64,000 bases of DNA from Bactericera cockerelli (GCA_024516035.1 CM044957.1:5119017-5183016); one strand, 5' to 3'. Counted from the first letter of the stretch, positions 46,401 through 53,872 are shown. Notes: generated from the sequence alone by a model not told the origin. Numbers and translations are program-made.

Positions 46401-49400
46401 GTGCTCCCTAAAACGACACCGTTTAACAGCAGAAATAGTGCGAAAGTGCCGGTTTTCAGATTTTTCACTGTACTTTTACAATAAACCCTACCATCATGCA
46501 AAATTTCAGCTTTCTAGGTAGTAGGGAAGTGCCTCATAATTTAGATCCATAATCGATTATATATATCCTCCGTAAAACGGCACCGTTTAACAGCATGATA
46601 AGTGCGAAAGTTCATGTTTTCAGATTTTTCCCTGTACTTTTACAATAAACCCTACCATCATGCAAAATTTCAGCTTTTTAGGTAGTCGGGAAGTGTTTCA
46701 TAATTTAGATCAATAATCGATTATATATTTTCTCCCTAAAACGACACCGTTTTACACCATGATAAGTGAAAAAATTCCGGTTTTCAGATTTTTCCCTGTA
46801 CTTTTACAATAAACCCTACAATCATGCAAAATTTCAGCTTTCTAGGTAGTCGGGAAGTGCCTCATAATTTTGATGATCTGTCAGTCAGTCAGTCAGTCAG
46901 TCAGTCAGTATCAAAATCGTAAATTTCAAAATTACATTCCTCTGAAAGTTTTTTGCATAGAGTCTTTAAATTTTCAATGTCTTTTTAATGATATTAGGAC
47001 AATCTCTGTTCCAAATTTCATATCTCTATGATCAATTGAACCGAAGATATGAGGGTGTGAAAAACCGGGTGAATCGGTTCGTGTAAAGATACACTGCCGT
47101 GCTTGCTGGAACTTGGCCTGGCGCACTGCCGTGCGCTCAGATTACAAATGACAGAAACCTATTATTATTTTTTTTTTTTATATAAACATTTGGATCAAGC
47201 TTTATTTACATATTTTATATGCAATGAACATGGTAACAATTTAGAAATAAATATAAACAAAGCCTGATCAAGGGTGGTGATAATGCCTACGGCATTCTCT
47301 TCCCCACCACCCTTGATTACAGGAAACAAAAACAGTTGGAAAAAAAACAAAAGAAAATATTTACAATTAAAATAGGGGAAAAGAAGGGAAGATCATCTGT
47401 AATAATAATTATGTATGTACAATTTGGTACATGTAGGTACCATTAAAAAAAAAAAAAAAAAAAAAAACATGAATTAACGCATCTTCAACTCCTCTCTCCC
47501 CCACAGCTGGGTCAGCTGCGCATGTACTGGTTCTTCCTCAAGAACCAGTTCCTCTACAAGCTGTCCGGCTTCCAGGCGGAGCAGACAAAACTGACGCAAG
47601 TCCTGCGGGACTACACGCACACCACCATCCGGGAGATCCGGGAACGCCTGCGGCACAAGAAGCAAAGCACGGACTATGAGGACGAGACGACGAAAGTGAG
47701 AAGTTTCGCGGAGATTATGTTGGAGGAAGAGAACCAGATAGATGACGACACGCTGGCCAAGCAAATCATGAGCATTATCATTGCGGGTGAGTTTCCTACT
47801 CCCCGGCCCCACTCAGGCTCGGTGAGGTTAATGTTGGACATTGAGGGCGGAATTATTAGACGTTTTTGTAATACTTCTGTGGCTCTAAGTCACGGATTGC
47901 GTACTGTGTAGAATAGGGAAACCCGACACTTACAAACGACTTAACACTTTCCCTGCCCGAGACTCATTTTGAAATTATTGCCCAGTGCCGTAGCGATATT
48001 TGGCCGGTGTTACCAAATGGTAATACCGGCACAGGCTTGAAATTTTTTGAAGTTTTTCTTGTTCTGTGCCCGTGTTACCATTTGGTAACACTATTCCATG
48101 TAAGGTGTTACCAAAAGGTATCACCGGGGTCGAGAAGTAGAAGTCTTCAGAAACTTGGTGTTACCAAACGGTAACACCATTTTTCTGAACAGGTGTTACC
48201 AAACGGTAACACCGGCACGGAAAGTGTTAAGTTACTGATGTTGTCTATTAATTCCGCCCTAAGTCCAAAGTAAGTCTGGGACTTACTGCTGGAATTATTG
48301 GACTCATTAGTCCTGGTCGGGACTCATTTTTTTTTTAAATTTGGGTTTAACATCGCTTTCAACTGCCTAAGGGGGAAAAGACAGAGTAGAAGAAGAACGT
48401 TGCTTTCAACTGCATGGTCATATCACGACGGGGGTGTTACCCTCCATTCGCAGGAAACTCACAAATTTGCTACCCACATTAACCTCACCTATCATGGGTT
48501 GGGCAAGAATGCCAGCACCACGAAGTCTTCACCTCGCTGGACTTAATTTCGATGATCCTACGAGAACCGGTGCATTCAACGCGCCACCGACGCTGGCAGG
48601 GACTCATTATTACCGCGCACGATAGCTCGTCGGTTTGGGGCTGGCCCGTTGCATTTTGCTTGCCTGGTCGTTGGGAGCGGTGGATAAGATTTCTAACCAA
48701 CATTCTCACTTCGGTGAGTGTCGACGAGACGACCTGGACGGGGTAAGGGCGGAAGCCCGGGTTAAGTGGCAAAGAATGCCTAAGGCATTAACTTCGCCTC
48801 CGATTACAATACATTGTACATTTAATTTTAATATTTTTTTCCTATGTCTTATTTTTTAAATATTGTTAATTTTTTTTATCTTTGTTGATAATTTATTGTT
48901 GTTTGTATTGTATAAAAAATAAAGTGTAGGTAAATAAACAAATAAAATAAATAAAGCCCGGGCGCCCATGTTTACACTGCGTCCAGAAAGGTTTGTACTC
49001 CGAGTCGGGCAGTAGAAATAATTTATCATATTTCTTCTTACAATAATCGTGATATCTCAACTAAAACTCGCTTTACTAAATATTTGCTTCAATCGGGACT
49101 TGAACCACCGATATCCGATTACAAGTCCGCGCCTTATCGATCAAGCTACTGAGGTCGGGCAGTATAAATAAGGTATTTTTATTAAGCAAATTGTGGCTCG
49201 TTAACACAGATATTCCACATGATAATAGCCACCATTCACTCTCTGTTCGCAGGTCAAGACACCACCAAATCGGAGAACACAGCCATCCTGCTCATGCTGT
49301 CCATTCACCAGGATGTACAAGAAAAAGTAAGTCCTCGCCTTTCCGGTTAAGATTGTCCTTGTCCGACAGTGAAAAAAAAAAAAAACAATTGTTTGAAAGG

Positions 49401-52309
49401 GACCTTCCGGTGCGCTCGTGTTGATCCAGCACCTAAATGGGAAGTATTGTGTCACTTCGTGCCCATCAGAGGTTAGGCATAGTCAGGGAAAGCGTCTACA
49501 GTAGCTCCCGTTTCACGGCTACGAAATAAAAAAGGCAATCAAATGGCTAATGACCCATCAATCCCATCATGATTACAAATTGTTTGTTTTATTAGAGTTT
49601 AACGTTGTTTATCAACTGCATGGTCACTCAAGACGGGGGTTTTATCCTCCATTCGCAGGAAACTTACAAACCTGCTACCCACATTAACCTCACCCACTCT
49701 GGGTTGGGCCGGAATGTCAGCATCACGAAGGAGTCACCTCGTTGGACGTTGCTTAACTTCGGTGATCCAACGAGAACCGGTGCATTCAACGCGCCATCGA
49801 CGCTGGCATGATTACAAATTAATTAGTCTTTGATATGCAATCAATAGGTTGTATGTTTTATTGATTTGTCACCAATAAACGATGAAATCACTAGTTTAGT
49901 CTATAAACACACATTGTCCACATTTGTGTCAGCTCAGATTGCTCAGAAGTATTCAGATTAGGTTTAAACTTCCTGACATCAATTCTTCAGGACGAGACGA
50001 TATTTAGGGCGAAATCAAAACACAAAATCGAGATCACAAGTTCGGACTTAAGCAATAGTTTCCCCATGTAAAACAATACGCAAATCCAGACTTAAGTCCA
50101 CAGAATCTTCTATATTTATTCCACCCCTAGGGCAAAGTTAATACACGTTTTTTTAATACCTCTGTGGCGCTAAGTCTCGGATTACGTAGTTACTGTGTAA
50201 ATTGGGGAAAACCGATTCTAAGCCAGGCTGGGTGAGGTAATTGAGATTAGCTGGTACGATTCCCAGTGAATGAAAGGTAAAACACCGTCTTAACTATCTG
50301 TCTCAAATCAGGACGTTAAAACGAATCAACTGGTCACAATAATTCTGATTAGGTCACAAGTCACAATGTTAATTGTAAGGGTTTCACTGAAAATCCTGCA
50401 ACCAGGAGATAATAATAATAAAAAATTACCGCTCACAATTTTTTTTTTTTTAAGATGAGTGTTTTACAGCCGTTTTTATTTCGTAGCCATGAAACAGGAG
50501 CTACTGTAGATGCTTGTGGTCTGTGTTGTAGCCTGCCCATCCCGTAGTATGCCTCCACTCTGATGGGCGAGAAGTGACACAATAGTTCCCAATTAGGTGC
50601 TGAGTTAACACGAGCGCACCGGAAGGTATTTTTTTTTTATGGCTTTAACGGCAGGATTCTCACACTGTGAGCTCTTCCACCCAACCGAAGGTATCCCTTA
50701 CAAACAACTGTAACCAAATTAAGAGTACAAATTTTTGTCGGAATACGGAATACAATTATCATTATTATTACCTTCCTCCTCGCAGGTTATCCAGGAAGTC
50801 CTCTCAGTGTTCGGGCCGCAAGGCGTCACCGAGTGTCCCACCTACGAGCAGCTACAGGAGCTCAAGTACCTGGACAAGGTCATCAAGGAAACCCTCAGGC
50901 TGTTTCCTGCCGTGCCCATCCTGGGACGTAACATAGAGAAGGACGAACTAGTCGGCGGACACGTTCTTGCCCCAGGTAACTAATAATAATATCGCCTTAT
51001 TTATATTGCCCGATTAGGACTATTAAAGTCCCTGTCTGGCTGGGGGACGTTAAACAGGGAGAAGACCAGTGTCTCGCTAGAGAACTATAACAGAGAACAG
51101 ACTAGCCAATACAACCCTTACAAGCTAGGCTAGCTTGCAGTTTCCTAAGGGTTTAATGGCTTGTACAGAAAAGTCCAAGTCCTCATGATGGTTGATGGCA
51201 CATAGAAATATGTGGTTCAGGACGAGCCAACTTTGAAATAAAGTTGGCTGGAGACCATCACTCACCCCTCCAGCTGTAGCCAAGCTGGCTACAACAACAA
51301 CAACATTAAAGTCCCATTATTCCAGCAGTAAGCCCAAGACATATTATTATGTGGTAAAAACCCCGAATGGGAGGATAACTTAGCATGTCCCGGCTGGGTT
51401 TCGAACCCACGAACTCTGGAATCTTTGGATTCGCAGAGCTGAGAGCTGAGCCTTTACCACTGAGCTACCGGGACAGTAAAGATTTTGTTTTGCCAGCATC
51501 GATGGCGCGTTGAATGCACCGGTTCTCGTTAAGTGTGACTAGATATTCTGGTATGTTCAAGTGGTTAAGGCGTGCATGAGTTGTCAAGTTGCCAGCGTCG
51601 ATGGTGTGTTGAATGCACCGGTTCTCGTTAAGTGTGACTAGATTTTCTGGTATGTTCAAGTGGTTAAGGCGTGCATGAGTAGTCAAGTAGCCAGCGTCGA
51701 TGGTGCGTTGAATGCACCGGTTCTCGTAGGATCACCGAAGTTAAGGCCAGCGAGGTGAAGACTTCGTGATGCTGGCATTCAGGCCCAACCCAGACTTGGT
51801 GAAGTTAATGAGGGTAGCAGGTTTGTGAGTTTCTTGCGAATGGAGGGTAAAACCCTCGTCGTGAAATGAACATACAGTTGTGCGCCCGCAGATCACCTCA
51901 GGGGTGTAAAACCCCCGCAGACCATTGAAAGCAACGTGAAACCCAAATTAAAAAAAAAAAACATCTTCTTGCAGATTCCACGGCAGCCATCATGGTGTTC
52001 AACATCCACCGTGACCCCACCTACTGGAAGGACCCCGACGTATTCGACCCCGAACGTTTCCGTCCCGAGGAGACCGCCAAGCGGCCCGTGGGCTCCTACA
52101 TTCCCTTCAGCTACGGCCCGCGCGACTGTGTGGGCAAGAAGTATGCTATCCTCCAGATGAAAACGATCATGGCCAGCGTGCTCACCAAGTACAAAGTGCT
52201 ACCGACCCCGGAGTGCAACAAAATGTCCGACATTCGAATGGAGATACGATCCACCATCAAGCTGCTCGAAACGTGCACGATACGATTGCAGCATCGCGTG
52301 CTGGAATAG
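37228..52309 (+). CDS. Cytochrome P450, CYP4-clan, complete 7-exon gene
   Basis: Heme-thiolate monooxygenase, predicted ER-membrane bound, using NADPH-P450 reductase as electron donor; the substrate cannot be told from sequence. The CDS joins 37228-37433, 41234-41426, 42980-43222, 47507-47786, 49253-49326, 50786-50975 and 51975-52309. That is 1521 nt and 506 aa, the usual length for the family. Seen in order: N-terminal hydrophobic anchor (about residues 3-22), Arg-rich stop and a PGP hinge (about 36-38), helix C WxxxR (W128-R132), helix I AGQDTT (307-312), helix K ETLR (E367-R370), DPERF (420-424), and heme loop FSYGPRDCVG with axial Cys447. All introns are GT-AG and all phases match. The motif set and the GR-x-GG-x-AP and PFSYGPRDC contexts fit clan 4. 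The usual CYP4 helix-I Glu (EGHDTT) is Ala here. No frameshift or stop is seen, so I treat it as functional. I do not assign a subfamily. Confidence 0.95.
38030..38142. mobile_element. MITE-F copy
   Basis: CAGAAAGACTCACCACTC, CCGAATCTCCGTTTCAATTG, a shortened centre and GTTTCTGGAAGA. Intron 1 of the P450 gene. Confidence 0.65.
38275..38488 (-). mobile_element. SINE-A in P450 intron 1
   Basis: AATACTCTTCAGTGGAAGGT, GGGATTCAAACCAACGGATC, CCACTTGACTAACAGTGCAC. Confidence 0.87.
40365..40492. mobile_element. MITE-F copy
   Basis: CGCAACGCACTCTGATTGGT and its inverse AACCAATCAGATTACGTTGT, then AGTGTAGAGTGTTTTCTGTA. Confidence 0.65.
40588..40922 (-). mobile_element. SINE-G with a snap-back head
   Basis: GGGGTCGGCATTGTTCAACC, GGATGCCCTTCCTAACGCCA, ACATTAACCTCACCCAGCCT, GGGAGTTGAACTCGGGAACT. 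The last 22 bp of the head are repeated inverted at 40901-40922 after a 5-nt loop. Confidence 0.88.
41013..41207 (+). mobile_element. SINE-J, full length
   Basis: Head CCTCCGTGGCTCAGTGGTTA, box B GCGGGTTCAAATCCCAGCCG, body AATTTTCCGTTTCCGGAATG and GTTCCGGGGCATACTCAC, then A-run. Confidence 0.88.
41234..41426 (+). CDS. P450 exon 2 (helices A-C, WxxxR)
   Basis: Completes R69 and encodes residues 70-133. Acceptor TGCATTTTCAG, donor AAG|GTGAGA, phase 0. It carries the HWRNMRK end of helix C, whose Trp and Arg contact the heme propionates in this family. The preceding intron is 3.8 kb and ends in a SINE-J copy whose A-tail stops about 28 bp before the acceptor. Confidence 0.93.
41838..42030 (-). 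mobile_element. SINE-D (5S-derived)
   Basis: CATCACGACGGAGTTGTTAC, ATTAACCTCACCTGGCCTGG, AAACTTCGGTAATCTTACGA, CACGCCTTCGACACTAG. Part of the 5S head is deleted. P450 intron 2. Confidence 0.8.
42339..42584. mobile_element. hAT-type MITE with exact 8-bp duplication
   Basis: Ends CAGCGGTCGGCAACCTGGGG and AAAAGGTTGCCGACCGCTG, flanked by GGCTAGAG on both sides (42331-42338 and 42585-42592). GGGGGTCCGCG occurs twice near the left end and GGGGTCCGCG near the right. No coding. Confidence 0.92.
42666..42896 (+). mobile_element. SINE-D (5S-derived), intron 2
   Basis: ACCAGCATCGATGGCGCGTT, GTAGGATCACCGAAGTTAAG, CCAGGCTGGGTGAGGTTAAT, GATGTTAAACCCAAATT and A-run. TTGAATG flanks both ends (42659, 42899). 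It ends 83 bp before exon 3. Confidence 0.88.
42980..43222 (+). CDS. P450 exon 3 (helices C'-E)
   Basis: Encodes residues 134-214 exactly in 81 codons, starting VISSNFHFSIVKSY and ending at DRAMEV-type sequence before donor GAG|GTGGGT. Acceptor CCTCCCACCAG. The last about 30 bp of this exon, with its donor, are copied again 148 bp downstream at 43341 inside intron 3. Confidence 0.93.
43193..43495 (+). repeat. Tandem duplication covering the exon 3 end
   Basis: GTGCTGGAGGCCACTGACCG occurs at 43193 (exon) and 43341 (intron), and TACAGTTGAACCTGGATGTA follows both. Period about 148 bp. The intronic copy retains a GTGTGG donor-like site. Confidence 0.9.
44417..44612 (-). mobile_element. SINE-D (5S-derived), 5' truncated
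   Basis: T-run, GGGTTTAACATCGGTTTCAA, GTAACCTCACCCAGTCTGGG, GGACGTTGCTTAACTTCGGT; stops inside the 5S head. ATTTCTCT flanks suggest target duplication. Confidence 0.83.
45212..45352 (+). mobile_element. SINE-D with central deletion
   Basis: GGCCAGCGTCGATGGTGCGT, CACCGGTTCTCGTTATCC, then a TATCACAACAGG...CCTGTTGTGATA snap-back, ATGCAGTTGAAAGCGACGTT and A-run. The central domain is lost. Confidence 0.85.
45525..46003. mobile_element. Second palindromic (foldback) element, P450 intron 3
   Basis: Arms 45525-45724 and 45804-46003 (200 bp) pair without visible mismatch around a 79-nt loop. Ends ATCCCACAAAAAACTACC resemble those of the 7328 element. The right flank ATATCATTACTTTTTG also resembles that element's flank. 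CTTGGCC occurs three times per arm. Confidence 0.85.
46085..46880 (+). repeat. Five tandem units of about 155-165 bp
   Basis: Units begin near 46088, 46246, 46401, 46566 and 46730 with CTCCCTAAAACGACACCGTT. Each contains AGTGCGAAAGTGCCGG, TTTTTCCCTGTACTTTTACA and CAAAATTTCAGCTTTCTAGG. A (CAGT)n run follows at 46885-46907. Confidence 0.85.
47169..47345 (-). mobile_element. LINE 3'-end fragment
   Basis: On the - strand: GGTGGGGAAGAGAATGCCGT, AGGCATTATCACCACCC, then an AT-rich 3' UTR with AATAAAGCTTGATCC and an A-tail. Confidence 0.65.
47507..47786 (+). CDS. P450 exon 4 (helices F-I)
   Basis: Encodes residues 215-307 plus one base of Gly308. Acceptor CTCTCCCCCACAG, donor GCGG|GTGAGT. It includes a charged helix G/H region (IREIRERLRHKKQ) and the start of helix I, MSIIIAG. 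The intron upstream is 4.3 kb and holds the 45.5-kb palindrome and the 46-kb tandem array. Confidence 0.93.
47844..48260. mobile_element. MITE-K split by a piggyBac-like MITE
   Basis: Ends AGGGCGGAATTATTAGACG and TCTATTAATTCCGCCCT. Body TACTTCTGTGGCTCTAAGTC. Intron 4 of the P450 gene. Confidence 0.85.
47945..48226. mobile_element. piggyBac-like MITE with five palindromes
   Basis: 282 bp flanked by TTAA on both sides (47941-47944 and 48227-48230). Ends CACTTTCCCTGCC and GGCACGGAAAGTG. Inside, GTGTTACCAAACGGTAACAC-type palindromes at about 48014, 48073, 48108, 48160 and 48192. No coding sequence. Confidence 0.88.
48320..48601 (-). mobile_element. SINE-D (5S-derived), 3' part repeated
   Basis: GGGTTTAACATCGCTTTCAA occurs, then a short insert (AAGGGGGAAAAGACAGAG), then CGTTGCTTTCAACTGCATGG again. 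The rest is standard to GCGCCACCGACGCTGGCAG. Confidence 0.85.
48766..48958 (+). mobile_element. LINE 3' end
   Basis: AAGTGGCAAAGAATGCCTAA, GGCATTAACTTCGCCTCCG, AT-rich 3' UTR with AATAAAGTG and an AAATAAA-rich tail. Confidence 0.7.
49027..49158 (-). mobile_element. SINE-B in P450 intron 4
   Basis: CTCGCTTTACTAAATATTTG, GGGACTTGAACCACCGATAT, TCGATCAAGCTACTGAGGTC. Its head end lies about 95 bp before exon 5. Confidence 0.87.
49253..49326 (+). CDS. P450 exon 5 (oxygen-binding helix I)
   Basis: A 74-nt exon completing Gly308 and encoding 309-332: QDTTKSENTAILLMLSIHQD and on to EK. It contains the acid-alcohol pair D310-T311 and T312 of AGxDTT used in oxygen activation. Acceptor CTCTGTTCGCAG, donor AAA|GTAAGT, phase 0. 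Confidence 0.93.
49398..49545 (+). mobile_element. SINE-C, 5' truncated, intron 5
   Basis: GACCTTCCGGTGCGCTCGTG, GGGAAGTATTGTGTCACTTC, TAGCTCCCGTTTCACGGCTA. Confidence 0.8.
49588..49808 (-). mobile_element. SINE-D (5S-derived), full length, intron 5
   Basis: TTTAACGTTGTTTATCAACT, ACATTAACCTCACCCACTCT, GGACGTTGCTTAACTTCGGT, CGCGCCATCGACGCTGGCA. Confidence 0.9.
49996..50217. mobile_element. MITE-K, diverged
   Basis: TTAGGGCGAAATCAAAACAC, TACCTCTGTGGCGCTAAGTC, GGGGAAAACCGATTCTAAGC. Confidence 0.6.
50218..50345 (+). mobile_element. SINE-G 3' half, intron 5
   Basis: AGCCAGGCTGGGTGAGGTAA, AGCTGGTACGATTCCCAGTG, TCAGGACGTTAAAACGAATC. Confidence 0.7.
50450..50742 (-). mobile_element. SINE-C split by a 57-bp LINE tail, intron 5
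   Basis: T-run, TATTTCGTAGCCATGAAACA, TCCCGTAGTATGCCTCCACT, CACCGGAAGGTAT; truncated at its tRNA head next to exon 6. Confidence 0.85.
50630..50686 (-). mobile_element. Minimal 57-bp LINE 3'-tail insertion
   Basis: GAAGGTAT on both sides (50622-50629 and 50687-50694). The insert read on - is GGTTGGGTGGAAGAGCTCAC, AGTGTGAGAATCCTGCCG, then an A-run. Confidence 0.8.
50786..50975 (+). CDS. P450 exon 6 (helices J-K, ExxR)
   Basis: Encodes residues 333-395 plus one base of codon 396. Contains YLDKVIKETLRLFPAVP, the helix K ExxR core (E367, R370), then GRNIEKDELVGGHVLAP. Acceptor TCCTCCTCGCAG, donor CCAG|GTAACT. A truncated SINE-C ends 43 bp upstream of the acceptor. Confidence 0.93.
50981..51476 (-). 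mobile_element. SINE-E split by a family-H insertion, intron 6
   Basis: TAATAATAATATCGCCTTAT tail, CCAGCAGTAAGCCCAAGACA, GGGTTTCGAACCCACGAACT, CACTGAGCTACCGGGACAG head. It starts 5 bp after the exon 6 donor. Confidence 0.9.
51033..51304 (+). mobile_element. Family H retroposon
   Basis: 272 bp bounded by ATTAAAGTCCC (51022-51032 and 51305-51315). Starts TGTCTGGCTGGGGGACGTTA, ends in an ACAACAACAAC tail. Related pieces lie at 15655, 19205, 39940 and 59645. No pol III boxes recognised; probably a LINE 3' end. Confidence 0.85.
51492..51958 (+). mobile_element. SINE-D with triplicated 5S head, intron 6
   Basis: Two 99-bp units at 51492 and 51591 each hold GCCAGCGTCGATGGTGTGTT, CACCGGTTCTCGTTAAG and a box-A-like TTCAAGTGGTTAAGGCG. 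A full 5S-SINE from 51690 follows with GTAGGATCACCGAAGTTAAG, central domain and A-run to 51958. Exon 7 starts at 51975. Confidence 0.92.
51975..52309 (+). CDS. P450 exon 7 (PERF, heme loop, stop)
   Basis: Completes Asp396 and encodes 397-506 and a TAG stop. Contains FNIHRDPTYWKDPDVFDPER (402 region onward) and the heme loop FSYGPRDCVGKKYA with Cys447. Acceptor is CATCTTCTTGCAG; the A-tail of a 5S-derived SINE ends only 16 bp before the exon. The codons around the stop are repeated in the 3' flank. Confidence 0.94.
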
Positions 52310-52515
52310 AGGGAGCGATGTGCGATTGTGCTAGGTTTGTGATGGAGGAAGTATTGTACAGAGCGAGCGATGTGAGGTTGCGCTAGGTTGTGATGACATT
52401 GAGGAAGTATTGTATGAGTGTTGGAATAGAGGGAGCGATGTGCGATTGTGCTAGGTAGTGACGTCATTGAGGAAGTGAATAGAGTGAGGAGAGAACGTAG
52501 TGAGTGAGTATTGTG
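52310..52515 (+). repeat. 3'-flank tandem repeats starting at the P450 stop codon
   Basis: GGAATAGAGGGAGCGATGTG begins at the last coding codons (52303) and returns at 52424. A half-length variant GAGCGATGTGAGGTTGCGCT lies at 52364. The period is about 60 bp (120 bp for the higher-order unit). Probably in the 3' UTR. Confidence 0.75.
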
Positions 52516-52519
52516 TTAG

Positions 52520-53100
52520 AAATTGTTACAACACCAAAAATTTGCCTAGTTTATTCTATTTTGTTCAACAAACCCCGAATTTCGTGTCCAATTGATAAGA
52601 CCGTTACTTCCATTTCAAATGGGTCGTTGTAGCACCTGAGTATGTACGAAAATTCAAGACGGGTGCTAGGTCCCCGAAATCCCTGATTTCCTAGTATCGA
52701 TGTGGAATGGGTAATATAGAAGCGCTTTGTAAAACTCCTGTCATCGATTGGATTTCATGTTTTGCGCTGTCTGACTAAAGCACAATGCTCAGGTCAGTGT
52801 TTCAGGCCTCTTCCAGTGATAACGACAAAGGTTGGTGTTATAATAAAGTCGAACATGGATATAAGAGACCTCAAGGAACCAGATTTTTTTCTCTTATATC
52901 CAGGTTTGACTGTACATGCAAAGCTTGAGTGGTCGTCCGTTATGAACCCAGCATGAACCACTTATATGCTAGCCATGTATTCGTGACTGCCTAGTAGGCG
53001 CTGTCCAATTCCATCCAGTGGTCCATATAATTCCATCCAGTGGTCCATATTAGGTGCCCACTGGGCGACCGATCCAAAGTTGACATTGTCATAAAGCAAA
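52520..53100. other. P450 3' flank, mostly unassigned
   Basis: 52848-52915 contains AGTCGAACATGGATATAAGA and the inverse CTCTTATATCCAGGTTTGAC, a short pogo/Tigger-like MITE. CATCCAGTGGTCCATAT is duplicated at 53014-53050. Confidence 0.5.
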
Positions 53101-53115
53101 TCTTATTTTATTTTT

Positions 53116-53121
53116 AATAAA
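53116..53121 (+). promoter_or_regulatory. Possible poly(A) signal of the P450 gene
   Basis: AATAAA about 800 bp past the stop; another lies at 52843. AT-rich surroundings make either a chance match, so this is a weak call. Confidence 0.2.
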
Positions 53122-53354
53122 AGGGTAAAATGAAAAATCTTTCTTAAATTGTAATGAGAATAATTTTATAATATTTCGCTGTATCTAATGTGTGTGTGTG
53201 TCGGTTACCTTGATCAGAATCGGTGACATTTATTTTAGATTCACTTTCTAAAATTTGAGTCTCGAAATCTGTTAGTTTCGTAGATTTTGTAAATATAATA
53301 TTTTGATTTTAATACACACGGGAAATTCAACTTGTTCAATTATTTTTCTTATTA

Positions 53355-53450
53355 AAGGCTTAACCCAGGCTGGGTAAGGTTAAAGTATGTTGCTGATTTG
53401 TGTGTTCACAGCGAATGAGTGAAACACTCGTCTCTGATGACTTCGATGTT
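53355..53450 (+). mobile_element. D/G central-domain fragment
   Basis: AACCCAGGCTGGGTAAGGTT, CAGCGAATGAGTGAAACACT, GACTTCGATGTTAAA. Confidence 0.65.
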
Positions 53451-53755
53451 AAAGAGACCGTACTTACTTTACTTAAAGTAAGTACTTACTTAAAGTAAAG
53501 TACCTAAGTAAGAGACGCTACTTACTTTAATTAAAGTACGGTAAGTAAGAGACGCAACTTACTTTACTTAAAGTAAAGTAAGTAAGAGACGCTACTTAGG
53601 TACTTTACATAAAGTAAAGTAAGTGACACTACTTAATTTACATAAATTAAAGTAAGTAAGAGACGCTACTTACTTTACTGAAAGTTAAGTAAGTATGATA
53701 CGCTACTTACTATACTTAAAGTAAAGTAAGTAAGAGACGCTAGGCGAAAAAGTAA
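53450..53755. repeat. Self-complementary tandem repeat, about 36-40 bp
   Basis: AAGAGACGCTACTTACTTTA, CTTAAAGTAAAGTAAGT repeated seven to eight times. Each unit folds on its ACTTTACTTAAAGTAAAGT core. Confidence 0.88.
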
Positions 53756-53872
53756 GTTCAAGAAGTCCTTTGTGGTGCAGACCCCTTCGCATTTTGTGAG
53801 GGTAGCGCAGCATTACTAAGAGAACCCTTCTTTACTTTTCGCATTATTTTAAATATTTTACTGGACCTCTTG

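Larger units (their letters stand above)
43223..47506 (+). other. P450 intron 3
   Basis: 4.3-kb intron. Starts with a roughly 148-bp tandem duplication that includes the exon 3 end, then a pogo/Tigger-like terminal motif, T-rich stretches near 44070, a 5S-SINE (44417), a deleted 5S-SINE (45212), the 45525-46003 palindrome, five units of about 160 bp, a CAGT microsatellite and a LINE tail (-) at 47169. It ends with an A-run 39 bp before exon 4. Confidence 0.85.

Noticed and set aside
47474..47812. - strand frame of 112 codons
   Set aside because: Antisense shadow of P450 exon 4; the + strand has the domain signature and splice sites.
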